Below are positions 1-7,007 of a stretch of 36,809 nucleotides of DNA, in pieces (position 1 is the stretch's first letter; every line of letters starts with the position of its first letter). The notes under the pieces are model-generated. The model was given only the letters and a program-made list of their open reading frames with translations, was not told the DNA's origin and did no database searches. Location of the stretch: contig VBDY01000131.1 in the NCBI GenBank assembly GCA_005882775.1, positions 1 through 36,809 on the forward strand, given 5' to 3'. A program made the position numbers and the translations under genes. Source of the DNA: Chloroflexota bacterium (lineage in GTDB: Bacteria > Chloroflexota > Dormibacteria > CF-121).

Positions 1-364
1 AGGCGCGCACGGGATCGCGCAACAACGACGAGCCGCCGGAGGTTTTGACCACCTTGGGCACCGGGCAGCCCATGTTGATGTCGATGATGTCGGCGCCGTG
101 CTCGGCGGCCATCCGGGCGGCCTCCGCCATCACCTGTGGGTCGCCTCCCATGAGCTGGACCGATACCGGGCGCTCGTCCCAGGAAAGATCCATGAGACGG
201 AACGACTCGCGATGCCGACGGACGAGGGCTTCGCTGCTGATCATCTCCGTGCATGCAAGCCCGGCGCCGAACTCCCGGGCGAGCTTGCGGAAGGGCGCGT
301 CGGTGACCCCCGCCATGGGCGCGACGTAAACCGGTGAGCTCAAGGTGTACGGCCCGACTCTCAT
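1..364 (-). CDS. dus: tRNA-dihydrouridine synthase, N-terminal part (cut by window edge)
   Basis: This is the first ~121 codons of a Dus-family flavoenzyme, which reduces uridine to dihydrouridine in the tRNA D-loop using FMN and NAD(P)H. Visible hallmarks are the N-terminal VAPMAGVTDAPFR strand-loop, a TEMISSEAL segment, VQLMGGDP and DINMGCPVPKVVK, the conserved region ahead of the catalytic Cys and the FMN phosphate site. The start is the ATG at 362-364, which overlaps the coaX stop as ATGA, so the two genes are translationally coupled and co-transcribed with coaX upstream. The 3' part lies outside the window, so full length and subfamily (DusB is most likely from the motifs) cannot be confirmed. 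Confidence 0.93.
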   Translation of the reverse strand, partial: MRVGPYTLSSPVYVAPMAGVTDAPFRKLAREFGAGLACTEMISSEALVRRHRESFRLMDLSWDERPVSVQLMGGDPQVMAEAARMAAEHGADIIDINMGCPVPKVVKTSGGSSLLRDPVRA

Positions 365-1125
365 GTGTTCAGCTCGTAGATTAGTCGAAGCCCTTCGAGC
401 ATCAGCCGATCATCGACCACCTCGATCACGGACGTCTGTGAGGCAATCAACGTGCTGTGGCCGCCGGTGGCGATCACCCGAGCGTCGGCGCCCAGCTCCT
501 TGCGCATCCGGGCGACCATCCCCTCGACCTGCGCGACGAAACCGAAGATGATCCCGGCCTGCATGCTCTCCACGGTGGTCCGGCCGATGACATGGCCGGG
601 AGACCGAAGCTCGACCCGCTGCAGGCGGGCAGCCCGCTCGTAAAGGGCATCGACCGAGATCCCCATACCTGGCGCAATCGCGCCACCCAGGTAATCCCCC
701 TCCCGGGAGATGGCATCATAGGTGGTCCCGGTCCCGAAGTCGATGATGATCAGCGGGCCCCCATATTTCCGGAAAGCCGCCAGCGCCGCCACGATCCGGT
801 CGGCGCCGACCTCCTTGGGGTCGCGGTACAGGATCTTCATGCCGGACTTGATACCGGGCTCAACCATGAGTGGCTCGCGCCCGAAGTAGCGGCGGACCGC
901 CTCGACCAGGCTCGTGTTCAGGGGTGGGACGACGCTGGCGACCACGACAGCCTCCACCGCCTTAGGATCCAGCCCCTCCTGACGGATCAGCTGAAGCATG
1001 GAGATGCCCAGCTCGTCCGGCATGCTGTCTCGCCGGGTGGCCAGCCGCCAGTCGTGGACCAGGCGCTCCCCCTGGAAGAGCCCGAAGGTCAGGTTGGTAT
1101 TTCCGAGGTCGATCGCCAGCAGCAT
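361..1125 (-). CDS. coaX: Type III pantothenate kinase
   Basis: CoaX phosphorylates pantothenate, the first step of coenzyme A synthesis, in the cytosol. The 254-residue product has the usual family length. It starts MLLAIDLGNTN (ASKHA-type phosphate-1 loop). It also has GADRIVAALAA, the DFGTGTTYD phosphate-2 motif, GGAIAPGM and an ATGGHS adenosine-binding segment. The frame stays open for ~50 codons upstream, but the ATG at 1123-1125 is chosen because the family begins at this hydrophobic strand. A TACACT box also lies 7 nt before it, which suggests a leaderless transcript. The stop overlaps the dus start by 4 nt. The coaX-dus pairing makes a small housekeeping operon. Confidence 0.95.
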   Translation of the reverse strand: MLLAIDLGNTNLTFGLFQGERLVHDWRLATRRDSMPDELGISMLQLIRQEGLDPKAVEAVVVASVVPPLNTSLVEAVRRYFGREPLMVEPGIKSGMKILYRDPKEVGADRIVAALAAFRKYGGPLIIIDFGTGTTYDAISREGDYLGGAIAPGMGISVDALYERAARLQRVELRSPGHVIGRTTVESMQAGIIFGFVAQVEGMVARMRKELGADARVIATGGHSTLIASQTSVIEVVDDRLMLEGLRLIYELNT

Positions 1126-1132
1126 GGTGGTC

Positions 1133-1138
1133 AGTGTA
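1133..1138 (-). promoter_or_regulatory. Putative -10 box (TACACT) for leaderless coaX
   Basis: On the minus strand TACACT sits 7 nt before the coaX ATG, so a transcript would begin at or next to the start codon. There is no Shine-Dalgarno sequence in the gap and no convincing -35 element. The same arrangement recurs before other genes in the window. This is inferred from spacing, not proven. Confidence 0.5.
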
Positions 1139-1166
1139 ACGGCGCTTTTGCGCGCCTTCCTGTTCC

Positions 1167-1172
1167 TAGAAT
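1167..1172 (+). promoter_or_regulatory. Putative -10 box (TAGAAT) for the DUF2087 gene
   Basis: TAGAAT lies 10 nt before the ATG at 1183 and diverges from the coaX -10 box, so the two promoters share about 57 bp. The expected start site leaves a leader of only a few nt with no Shine-Dalgarno sequence. No clear -35 is visible. Confidence 0.45.
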
Positions 1173-1182
1173 TGGCTTCAGG

Positions 1183-1455
1183 ATGATCGCCGATCCCGAG
1201 GTGGCCGCGGAGAACAGGCTGCTGCGACCGTTCCTGCGCGAGGGGCGGATCGTGCAGTGGCCCGCCCGCCAGCACATACGGCGCGTGCTACTCAGCGAGG
1301 TCGCGCGGTCATTTCCACCCGGCCTGCGAATCCGGGAAAAGGACGTCGACTCTCTACTGCACCAGTTCTGGCCGGATCACTGCCAGCTCCGGAGGGAGCT
1401 CGTCGAGCTGGGATTGCTCAACCGTAAGAACGGACTGTACTGGCGGATCGGCTAG
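1183..1455 (+). CDS. DUF2087 domain protein (90 aa)
   Basis: A short basic protein made entirely of a DUF2087 domain. It shows the WPARQHIRRVLLSEVARSF helix, the F-PG-R--EKDVDSLLHQF segment and the C-terminal DHCQLRRELVELGLL followed by NGLYWR. Those are the marks of this winged-helix-like family, sometimes fused to ArsR-type regulators. Its molecular role is unknown, and a nucleic-acid-binding or regulatory role is only a guess. The ATG at 1183 is chosen because the upstream part of the open frame is antisense to coaX, and a TAGAAT box lies 10 nt before it. The gene ends tail-to-tail with the TPR gene, and the two stops share a CTAG palindrome at 1452-1455. Confidence 0.8.
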   Translation: MIADPEVAAENRLLRPFLREGRIVQWPARQHIRRVLLSEVARSFPPGLRIREKDVDSLLHQFWPDHCQLRRELVELGLLNRKNGLYWRIG

Positions 1456-2291
1456 TAAATATCCTCTTTGCGGGTGTCTTCGTCGGCCTCGGGCACGTCG
1501 ATCGACTCCTCCTCGGCTGAGTCAACAGTGTGCATACCGTCCAGCTCTTCCGAGCCTTCCTCGCCGTCTTCGTCCGCGTCGTCCGGCGCGGCTGCCCGGT
1601 TGAGCAACGAATCTTTCGCGTAGGGCCGAAACTCGTCGCGGCCCCCCTTCTTGATGGTGAACGAGGGCTTGCCGAGGAATTTCGGGTCCTGATGCGTCTC
1701 CCGGATGATGATCCGGATGGCCGACCCTTCACAGGTCGCGACAGCTCCCGAGTACCGGTTTCCGCCTTCGATGAACTTGATCAGGCGCCGACCCAGAGCG
1801 TGCTCGAGGTGTCCCAGGTTGACACCTCGGCTCGTCTCGACATTCATCGTGTCGCCGTTGACGATCAGCTTGACCGGATCGCCGCCCGCCACCTTGGCGC
1901 ACGGATCACCGTCGGTATGGAGGTGGAGGGCCGTCAGCGCCGTCTTGCCGGTCTCCTCGATGAAGGCGTCGACATCGACCTTAGCCCGGGAGATAGGGAC
2001 CGGCGCCTTGCCGCCGCGAACGGCCTGCAGCTTGGCCAGGTTCTTCTGAGCGATGGGGTTGACCGGGTTCACCTTGAGGGTTCCCTGGTAGGCCTCCACA
2101 GCTTCATCCACCTGGCCCATCTCCGTGTATGCCTTCCCCAGCCGGTTCAGCGTCTCCTCGTCCGGACCGAAGCGATCCAGGACGATCCGGTTGACCTGGA
2201 TAGCGTCGACCCAGCGACTGGCGAGGGCAAGCTCGATGGCCTCGTCGACGTACTGGGCCCGTGGTTTTATGCGCTCGGCGAATTCAGCCAG
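1452..2291 (-). CDS. Tetratricopeptide-repeat protein with acidic tail; apparent CTG start
   Basis: About 279 residues. The first ~90 form two to three TPR helices (YVDEAIELALASRW, LNRLGKAYTEMGQVDEAVEAY, NPIAQKNLAKL). A middle domain of unknown family (roughly residues 100-210) and a highly acidic C-terminal tail rich in Asp and Glu follow. TPRs normally hold protein partners; the partner is unknown. The first ATG (2120) would cut a TPR in half. Upstream the frame is open to a TAG near 2323 and contains no ATG, GTG or TTG. A CTG at 2289-2291 lies 8 nt after a perfect AGGAGG (2300-2305) and ~20 nt below a promoter-like pair, so CTG is the best start. The function is not recognised. Confidence 0.75.
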   Translation of the reverse strand: MAEFAERIKPRAQYVDEAIELALASRWVDAIQVNRIVLDRFGPDEETLNRLGKAYTEMGQVDEAVEAYQGTLKVNPVNPIAQKNLAKLQAVRGGKAPVPISRAKVDVDAFIEETGKTALTALHLHTDGDPCAKVAGGDPVKLIVNGDTMNVETSRGVNLGHLEHALGRRLIKFIEGGNRYSGAVATCEGSAIRIIIRETHQDPKFLGKPSFTIKKGGRDEFRPYAKDSLLNRAAAPDDADEDGEEGSEELDGMHTVDSAEEESIDVPEADEDTRKEDIY

Positions 2292-2318
2292 TTGGGATGC
2301 CTCCTCGGTGCGTGCTAT

Positions 2319-2348
2319 ACCCTACGCGGGGGTCAAAACCGTTGTCAA
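2319..2348 (-). promoter_or_regulatory. Putative promoter of the TPR gene (TTGACA-N18-TAGGGT)
   Basis: On the minus strand a TTGACA (2343-2348) is followed after 18 nt by TAGGGT (2319-2324). A start site near 2311 would give a ~20-nt leader containing AGGAGG and then the CTG at 2291. A TATAGC just downstream is an alternative -10. The tidy order of promoter, Shine-Dalgarno and CTG supports the unusual start. Confidence 0.5.
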
Positions 2349-2474
2349 GCTTGCCGTTGGCTTTGCGCACTGGGTTCACAACGAACACACGGAGCGGTTG
2401 CTTGTGCCTCTCCCCAGGTCGACTGGTGGCCAGGGGCGGTACTTATTAAGAGGTATTAGAGGCCCAGGCATTCA

Positions 2475-2489
2475 AATTCGGCCCGAATT
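2475..2489 (+). promoter_or_regulatory. Palindrome overlapping the -35 of the transporter promoter
   Basis: AATTCGG-C-CCGAATT is a perfect 7-bp inverted repeat. Its right arm runs into the TTGACA of the liv promoter at 2488. The position fits a repressor or activator operator. The regulator is not encoded in the window as far as I can tell. Confidence 0.45.
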
Positions 2490-2516
2490 GACACTCCCTA
2501 GGCGACCGTGTATAAA
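2488..2516 (+). promoter_or_regulatory. Near-consensus sigma-70-type promoter of the liv cluster
   Basis: A perfect TTGACA (2488-2493), a 17-nt spacer and TATAAA (2511-2516) form the best promoter in the window. It lies ~60 nt upstream of the receptor gene start, giving a leader of about 50 nt that ends in AAGGAGG. The rest of the 283-bp gap (2292-2574) holds only the divergent TPR promoter, the palindrome at 2475 and AT-richer sequence with no gene. Confidence 0.8.
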
Positions 2517-2574
2517 GACATCGCCTTTTCGAAGCACTCGGTAAATCCAAGAAGGACAGGTGGAAGGAGGAAGA

Positions 2575-3867
2575 ATGAAGCAACCCAGGATTCTGGTGGG
2601 GCTTGCTCTGGCCAGCATTGCGCTGGCGGCGTGCGGCAATTCGACCAGCGGCGGAAGCGCCAACAAGGGCACGATCAAGATCGGCGTCGATCTGCCGGAG
2701 TCGGGAGCCGAGACCTCAAATGGCATCCCGACCCTGAACGGTGTCAAGTTCGCCGTTCAGCAGAAGGGTTCCGTTGACGGTTTTAAACTCGAGTACTTCA
2801 ACCTGGATGACGCCGTCAACGGTGTCCACGACGCCGTCAAGGGCGCCCAGAATGTCCAGCAGTTTGTCGACGATCCCAAGGTCCTGGCCGTGGTCGGACC
2901 GTTCAACTCCGGCGTGGCCCGGGCTGAGATCCCGAAAACCAACCGCGCCCACCTGGTCCAGATCAGCCCCGCGAATACCAACCAGTGCCTGACCAAGGAC
3001 ATCTATATTCCTACGGCCCTCAGCGGCAAGCCCGACGTGGACTGCAAAGCGGCAGGCCTGCCGTTCCCCAAAGACCTGCGTCCGACTGGGGCCAACAACT
3101 ACTTCAGGGTCGCCACCACCGACGACCTTCAGGGGCCCGCCATGGCGGACTTTGCCCTGACTACACTTAGCATCACGAAGGTCGGCGTGGCGTCCGACGC
3201 CGAGGCGTACGGCAAGGGAATTGCCGACACCTTCTCCAGCCGCTTCACGGGTAAGGGCGGTACCGTGGTAAAGCGCCAGGATTTTCCGAACGCCTCCCAG
3301 GTACACGACTTCACTAGCTTCCTTCGCGCCGCTCAGCGAGCCGGCGCCCAGGGAATCTATTTCGGTGGCACCGATAGCAACAACGCCTGTGTCGTCCGCA
3401 ACCAGATGAAAGGGATCTTCGCCGACAGCGCGCCCTTCATGGGCGGCGACGGCATCGTGACCGGCCAGTGCCTCAAGGATGCTGCTGCCCAGGCTCCTGG
3501 GATGCGCGGCACCGTGGCCACCGTCGATGCGAGCCAGCGCCCGGATGCCAAGGCCACGATCGACGCTTTCAAGGCAGCCTACCCGAACGCCAGCGACTAC
3601 GGCGCGTACACGATGCCGTCCTATGACTGCACCCAGATCATCATCGCGGCCATCCATCGGGCGATCCAGGCCAACGGCGGCAACATGCCAACCCGCCAGC
3701 AGGTCCTCGACCAGATGTCCAAGACCGACTACACCGGCGCTCTCGGTCACACCAGCTTCGACGACAAGGGGGACACCACGAACAAGGTCGTGACGGTTTA
3801 CGAAGCTAAGGGCAGCCCGGTTGATTGGGCATCCGTCAAAGCCTTCGATTACACCAACGGCCTATAA
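2575..3867 (+). CDS. livK: Branched-chain amino-acid-type ABC transporter substrate-binding lipoprotein
   Basis: A 430-residue type I periplasmic-binding-fold receptor that would capture a branched-chain amino acid or related ligand outside the membrane and deliver it to LivHM. It starts MKQPRILVG, has a hydrophobic signal and a lipobox ending LAAC (Cys ~21), then a Ser/Gly linker and the mature domain beginning KGTIKIGVDLPESG. Other family marks are AVVGPFNSGVARAEIP, VQISPANTN and the C-terminal LGHTSFDDKGD segment. The ATG at 2575 is chosen over an in-frame GTG at 2560 because AAGGAGG lies 4 nt before it. It leads the transporter cluster behind a strong promoter and is followed by an intercistronic hairpin. 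The true ligand cannot be read from sequence. Confidence 0.92.
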   Translation: MKQPRILVGLALASIALAACGNSTSGGSANKGTIKIGVDLPESGAETSNGIPTLNGVKFAVQQKGSVDGFKLEYFNLDDAVNGVHDAVKGAQNVQQFVDDPKVLAVVGPFNSGVARAEIPKTNRAHLVQISPANTNQCLTKDIYIPTALSGKPDVDCKAAGLPFPKDLRPTGANNYFRVATTDDLQGPAMADFALTTLSITKVGVASDAEAYGKGIADTFSSRFTGKGGTVVKRQDFPNASQVHDFTSFLRAAQRAGAQGIYFGGTDSNNACVVRNQMKGIFADSAPFMGGDGIVTGQCLKDAAAQAPGMRGTVATVDASQRPDAKATIDAFKAAYPNASDYGAYTMPSYDCTQIIIAAIHRAIQANGGNMPTRQQVLDQMSKTDYTGALGHTSFDDKGDTTNKVVTVYEAKGSPVDWASVKAFDYTNGL

Positions 3868-3879
3868 GCGCTAGCTGAA

Positions 3880-3905
3880 GGAGGAGGAGCCGCCGCTCCT
3901 TCTCC
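3880..3905 (+). other. Intercistronic stem-loop between livK and livH
   Basis: A 10-bp stem (3880-3889 with 3896-3905, one G-U pair) and a 6-nt CCGCCG loop lie 12 nt after the livK stop. There is no following T-tract, so it is unlikely to be a full terminator. In other ABC operons such hairpins protect the upstream receptor mRNA so that receptor exceeds permease; that role here is inferred. The 5' arm also contains an AAGGAGG-like run that would be hidden in the stem. Confidence 0.6.
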
Positions 3906-3928
3906 GCTCAGCCACGAGGGAGAGCCAG

Positions 3929-4963
3929 CTGGTCGGAGCGGTAAAACGTACGCGGAGCGCCCTCAGCGGAGCCGTCGGAACCTGGGCCTTCCTTGGCGGC
4001 TTTGCCCTGGTGTTGGTCGTCCTGCTGGCGCCCAAGGCGGCTTCCGACCTATCGCTGTTCGTCCAGATTCTGGTCATTGGAATCGCCAACGGGGCGATCT
4101 ATGCGCTGATTGCGCTTGGGTACACGATGGTCTACGGCATCATCGAGCTGATCAACTTCGCCCACGGCGACGTCTTCACGCTGGGCGCCTTCCTCTCACT
4201 ACCTCTTCTCGGCGCTTTCGGCCTGACCGAAGGGAAGTCGAGCGGCGTGAGCGTTTACCTGGCCCTGATCCTGATCGCGGCCATCGTGATGTTGTTGACC
4301 GGAACCATCAACGTGGTGATCGAAAGGGTCGCCTACCGGCCGCTGCGCAACGCTCCCCGCCTGGCTCCCTTGATCACGGCCGTCGGCATGTCCTTCATCC
4401 TGGAGGGCATCATGTACTTCTGGCGGGGCGCCAGCCCCATCCACTATCCGGACCTGATCCCCAACCCGCGTATCCCCCTCCTGGCCGGAGCGACGATCGG
4501 TTTGAAAGACATCATCGTGATCGTAGTCGCGATCGTGCTGGTCATCCTGCTCACAGTTTTCATCAACGGCTCCAAGCTCGGTAAGGCGATGCGGGCGACT
4601 GCCCAGGACCGCGAGGCCGCGCAGCTGATGGGCATCGACATCAATCGAACTATCGCGGCCACCTTCTTCATCGGCGCCGTGCTGGCGGGCGCAGGCGGCG
4701 TCATCTTCGGCCTCTACTTCAACAGCGTCCGGTTCGACCTCGGCTTCGGCGTCGGCCTGTTCGCCTTCACCGCCGCGGTCTTCGGCGGCATCGGGAACAT
4801 CCAGGGGGCCGCCCTGGGCGGGCTCGCCATCGGGCTCGTTCAGGCATTCTCGAATGCCTACTACCAGTCCGCCCTGACGGATGTCTGGATATTCGCCATC
4901 TTGATCCTGGTCCTGGTCTTCCGCCCGACCGGTCTGCTGGGAATGCAGGTGCCGGAACGATGA
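3929..4963 (+). CDS. livH: Branched-chain amino-acid-type ABC transporter permease (LivH family); likely CTG start
   Basis: An inner-membrane permease that pairs with LivM to form the translocation path. The core shows NGAIYALIALGYTMVYGIIE, the LINFAHGDVF motif typical of LivH, repeated hydrophobic helices, the cytoplasmic ATPase-coupling loop with MRATAQDREAAQLMGID, and GGIGNIQGAALGG. The first canonical start is a GTG at 4010, which falls inside a hydrophobic helix and has no Shine-Dalgarno. The frame is open upstream. A CTG at 3929, 4 nt after GAGGGAGAG, gives a basic N-terminus (GAVKRTRSA) and an intact first membrane segment, so I place the start there (344 aa; 317 aa if GTG 4010). The stop overlaps the livM start as ATGA. 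Confidence 0.85.
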   Translation: MVGAVKRTRSALSGAVGTWAFLGGFALVLVVLLAPKAASDLSLFVQILVIGIANGAIYALIALGYTMVYGIIELINFAHGDVFTLGAFLSLPLLGAFGLTEGKSSGVSVYLALILIAAIVMLLTGTINVVIERVAYRPLRNAPRLAPLITAVGMSFILEGIMYFWRGASPIHYPDLIPNPRIPLLAGATIGLKDIIVIVVAIVLVILLTVFINGSKLGKAMRATAQDREAAQLMGIDINRTIAATFFIGAVLAGAGGVIFGLYFNSVRFDLGFGVGLFAFTAAVFGGIGNIQGAALGGLAIGLVQAFSNAYYQSALTDVWIFAILILVLVFRPTGLLGMQVPER

Positions 4964-6216
4964 GCCGGCAGGTTTCCAGTTCCGATTCGGCCATGCGCTG
5001 GGCCACCGGCTTCTTCCGCGATCGCAACCGCACCATCTACACCATCCTTCTGGTGGGGGCCCTGCTCTTCCCCAGCATCGCCGACATCACCACGGGGGGC
5101 GAGGGCAATCACCTGGTCAGCACGGCCGCGGATGCCGGTGTGTTCGTCCTGCTGGCGATCGGGCTCAACATCGTGGTGGGTTTTGCCGGCCTCCTCGACC
5201 TGGGCTACGCAGCCTTCTTCGCGATTGGCGCCTACACCTACGGCCTGCTGGCTTCGGGATTGCTCTCCGGCAGTCCGCTGCACCAGGAGTTCCACTTTCC
5301 GTTCTGGATCATGCTGTTCGTGGCGATGGGGGTGGCTGCCGCCTTCGGGGCCATCCTGGGAGCCCCGACTCTGCGGCTCCGGGGAGACTACCTGGCCATC
5401 GTCACTCTGGGTTTCGGAGAGATCGTGCCCCGGATCTTCCGCTTTCTGGGGGCCGGCTCGCCGATTGGCAACTGGACCGGCGGGGTCAACGGCATTGCCG
5501 CCATCGACCCGCCCACCCTTCCCTTCTTTCTCACCGGGCCCTGGGTGGGGGCTCCGATCCAGGTTGTCAAGCCCTTTGATTTCTCCGACCCGATCGCCTA
5601 CCCGATGGACTTCTATCTGCTCATCCTGATCCTGGTCGTCCTCTCGATTTTCGCGGTCAACAACCTGCAGAACTCGCGGCTCGGCCGGGCCTGGATGGCC
5701 GTCCGGGAAGACGAAGTGGCGGCTGCCGCGAGCGGGGTGAACACGGTCGCCATCAAGCTGCTCGCCTTTTCCATCGGCGCTTCATTCTCAGGTTTCGCGG
5801 GATGCTACTACGGGGCCAAGCTCTCCACGGTGGGCTCCGAAAACTTCGAGTTCATCGTGTCGGTCACCATCCTGATCATGGTGGTGCTGGGGGGAATGGG
5901 AAACATCCCGGGTGTGATTGTCGGGGCGTTGACCATCTCGTTTGTCAATTTCTATGTCCTCACCAACTTGCCGGATTACGCCTCGAGCATTGCCAGTACC
6001 ATCGGCCTCGATTTCTTGAACAAGTCGAGCGGCGACTGGATCGGGCTCCACGACGAAGTCCAGCGGCTCAACTACCTGATCTTCGGCCTGATCCTGGTGG
6101 TGGTAATGCTGCTACGACCGCAAGGCCTCTTTCCCAGCCGAATACGTGAGCAGGAGCTCGAGAAAGGCACCGCTGAGGAGGCGGTGTTCGACCTGCGCGA
6201 GGGTTCACCGGAATGA
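4960..6216 (+). CDS. livM: Branched-chain amino-acid-type ABC transporter permease (LivM family)
   Basis: A 418-residue membrane protein and partner of LivH. After a cytoplasmic N-terminus and a first helix it shows VLLAIGLNIVVGFAGLLDLGYAAFFAIGAY, the LivM signature block. LRLRGDYLAIVTLGFGEI, the coupling-loop stretch GRAWMAVREDEVAAAASG, and MVVLGGMGNIPGVIVGA follow. The start ATG overlaps the livH stop (ATGA, 4960-4963) and the stop overlaps the livG start (ATGA, 6213-6216), so the three genes are translationally coupled. An insertion of ~60 residues between helices (around residues 170-225) is somewhat long but is seen in family members. Confidence 0.93.
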   Translation: MSRQVSSSDSAMRWATGFFRDRNRTIYTILLVGALLFPSIADITTGGEGNHLVSTAADAGVFVLLAIGLNIVVGFAGLLDLGYAAFFAIGAYTYGLLASGLLSGSPLHQEFHFPFWIMLFVAMGVAAAFGAILGAPTLRLRGDYLAIVTLGFGEIVPRIFRFLGAGSPIGNWTGGVNGIAAIDPPTLPFFLTGPWVGAPIQVVKPFDFSDPIAYPMDFYLLILILVVLSIFAVNNLQNSRLGRAWMAVREDEVAAAASGVNTVAIKLLAFSIGASFSGFAGCYYGAKLSTVGSENFEFIVSVTILIMVVLGGMGNIPGVIVGALTISFVNFYVLTNLPDYASSIASTIGLDFLNKSSGDWIGLHDEVQRLNYLIFGLILVVVMLLRPQGLFPSRIREQELEKGTAEEAVFDLREGSPE

Positions 6217-6998
6217 CGGCGCCCGAAACCGAGCAGCCCACCATCCTGGCCCTTCAGGGTGTGACCAAGCGATTTGGGGGCTTGACCGCGGTCGGCAACG
6301 CCAGCTTCGAGATCAAGAAGGGCGAAATTTTCGCCCTGATCGGTCCCAACGGCGCCGGCAAGACCACCCTCTTCAACACCATCACCGGTCTCTACAAGCC
6401 GACCGCGGGCCAGATCATCTTTCAGGGTCGCGACGTCACCGGGCTCAAGCCCTACCGGATTGCCCACCTTGGTATCGCCCGCACCTTCCAGCAAATCCGG
6501 CTCTTCGCCTACATGTCCGCCCTCGACAACGTCCGGATCGGGGAGCACAGCCGGATGCACGCCAAGCTCTGGGACGCCGTCTTCAAGACTGGAAGGGCGC
6601 GCCGGGAAGAGGCGAAAGTGACCGAACGGGCTATGGAGCTGTTGGAGTTCGTGGGTATCCGCCAGCAGGCTCACAACTACGCCCGCAACCTGCCCTATGG
6701 GCACCAGCGCCGCCTGGAGATCGCCCGGGCTCTGGCCAGCGACCCGCGCCTTCTCCTGCTCGACGAGCCAGCCGCCGGTGCCAATCCACAGGAGAAGCGC
6801 GAGCTGATGGAGCTGGTGCAAAAGGTGCGCAGCCAGGACATCACGGTCCTGCTGATCGAGCACGACATGAAGGTCGTGATGGGGATCTCGGAGCGAATCG
6901 TCGTCCTCGACTACGGAGAGAAGATCGCCGAAGGCAAGCCCCAGGAAGTACGGACCAACCCGAGAGTGATCGAGGCGTACCTGGGAAAGAGCGCGTGA
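6213..6998 (+). CDS. livG: Branched-chain amino-acid-type ABC transporter ATP-binding protein (LivG family)
   Basis: A 261-residue cytoplasmic ATPase subunit. It carries Walker A GPNGAGKTT (~residues 44-52), a Q-loop region ARTFQQIRLF, the LivG-type degenerate signature NLPYGHQRRLEIARAL, Walker B LLLLDEPAAGANP and the H-loop IEHDMKVVM. The signature YGHQ in place of LSGGQ is the usual LivG form, so it is not a defect. Its ATG overlaps the livM stop (ATGA). It would form a heterodimer with LivF under LivHM. Confidence 0.95.
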   Translation: MTAPETEQPTILALQGVTKRFGGLTAVGNASFEIKKGEIFALIGPNGAGKTTLFNTITGLYKPTAGQIIFQGRDVTGLKPYRIAHLGIARTFQQIRLFAYMSALDNVRIGEHSRMHAKLWDAVFKTGRARREEAKVTERAMELLEFVGIRQQAHNYARNLPYGHQRRLEIARALASDPRLLLLDEPAAGANPQEKRELMELVQKVRSQDITVLLIEHDMKVVMGISERIVVLDYGEKIAEGKPQEVRTNPRVIEAYLGKSA

Positions 6999-7007
6999 GG
7001 GCTCGAC

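Noticed and set aside
1141-1156. GGCGC/GCGCC short hairpin between coaX and DUF2087
   Set aside because: It is only ~5 bp, in GC-rich DNA, within a divergent promoter gap; likely to occur by chance.
457-1182. Long plus-strand extension of the DUF2087 frame across coaX
   Set aside because: The extension is antisense to coaX and has no family similarity. The DUF2087 domain and a -10 box place the start at 1183.
1530-2459. 309-codon plus-strand frame opposite the TPR gene
   Set aside because: The minus-strand TPR protein has clear repeats, a promoter and a ribosome site. This frame has none.
2716-3750. 344-codon minus-strand frame inside the first receptor gene
   Set aside because: It is a shadow of the receptor reading frame; no start signal and no recognisable domain.
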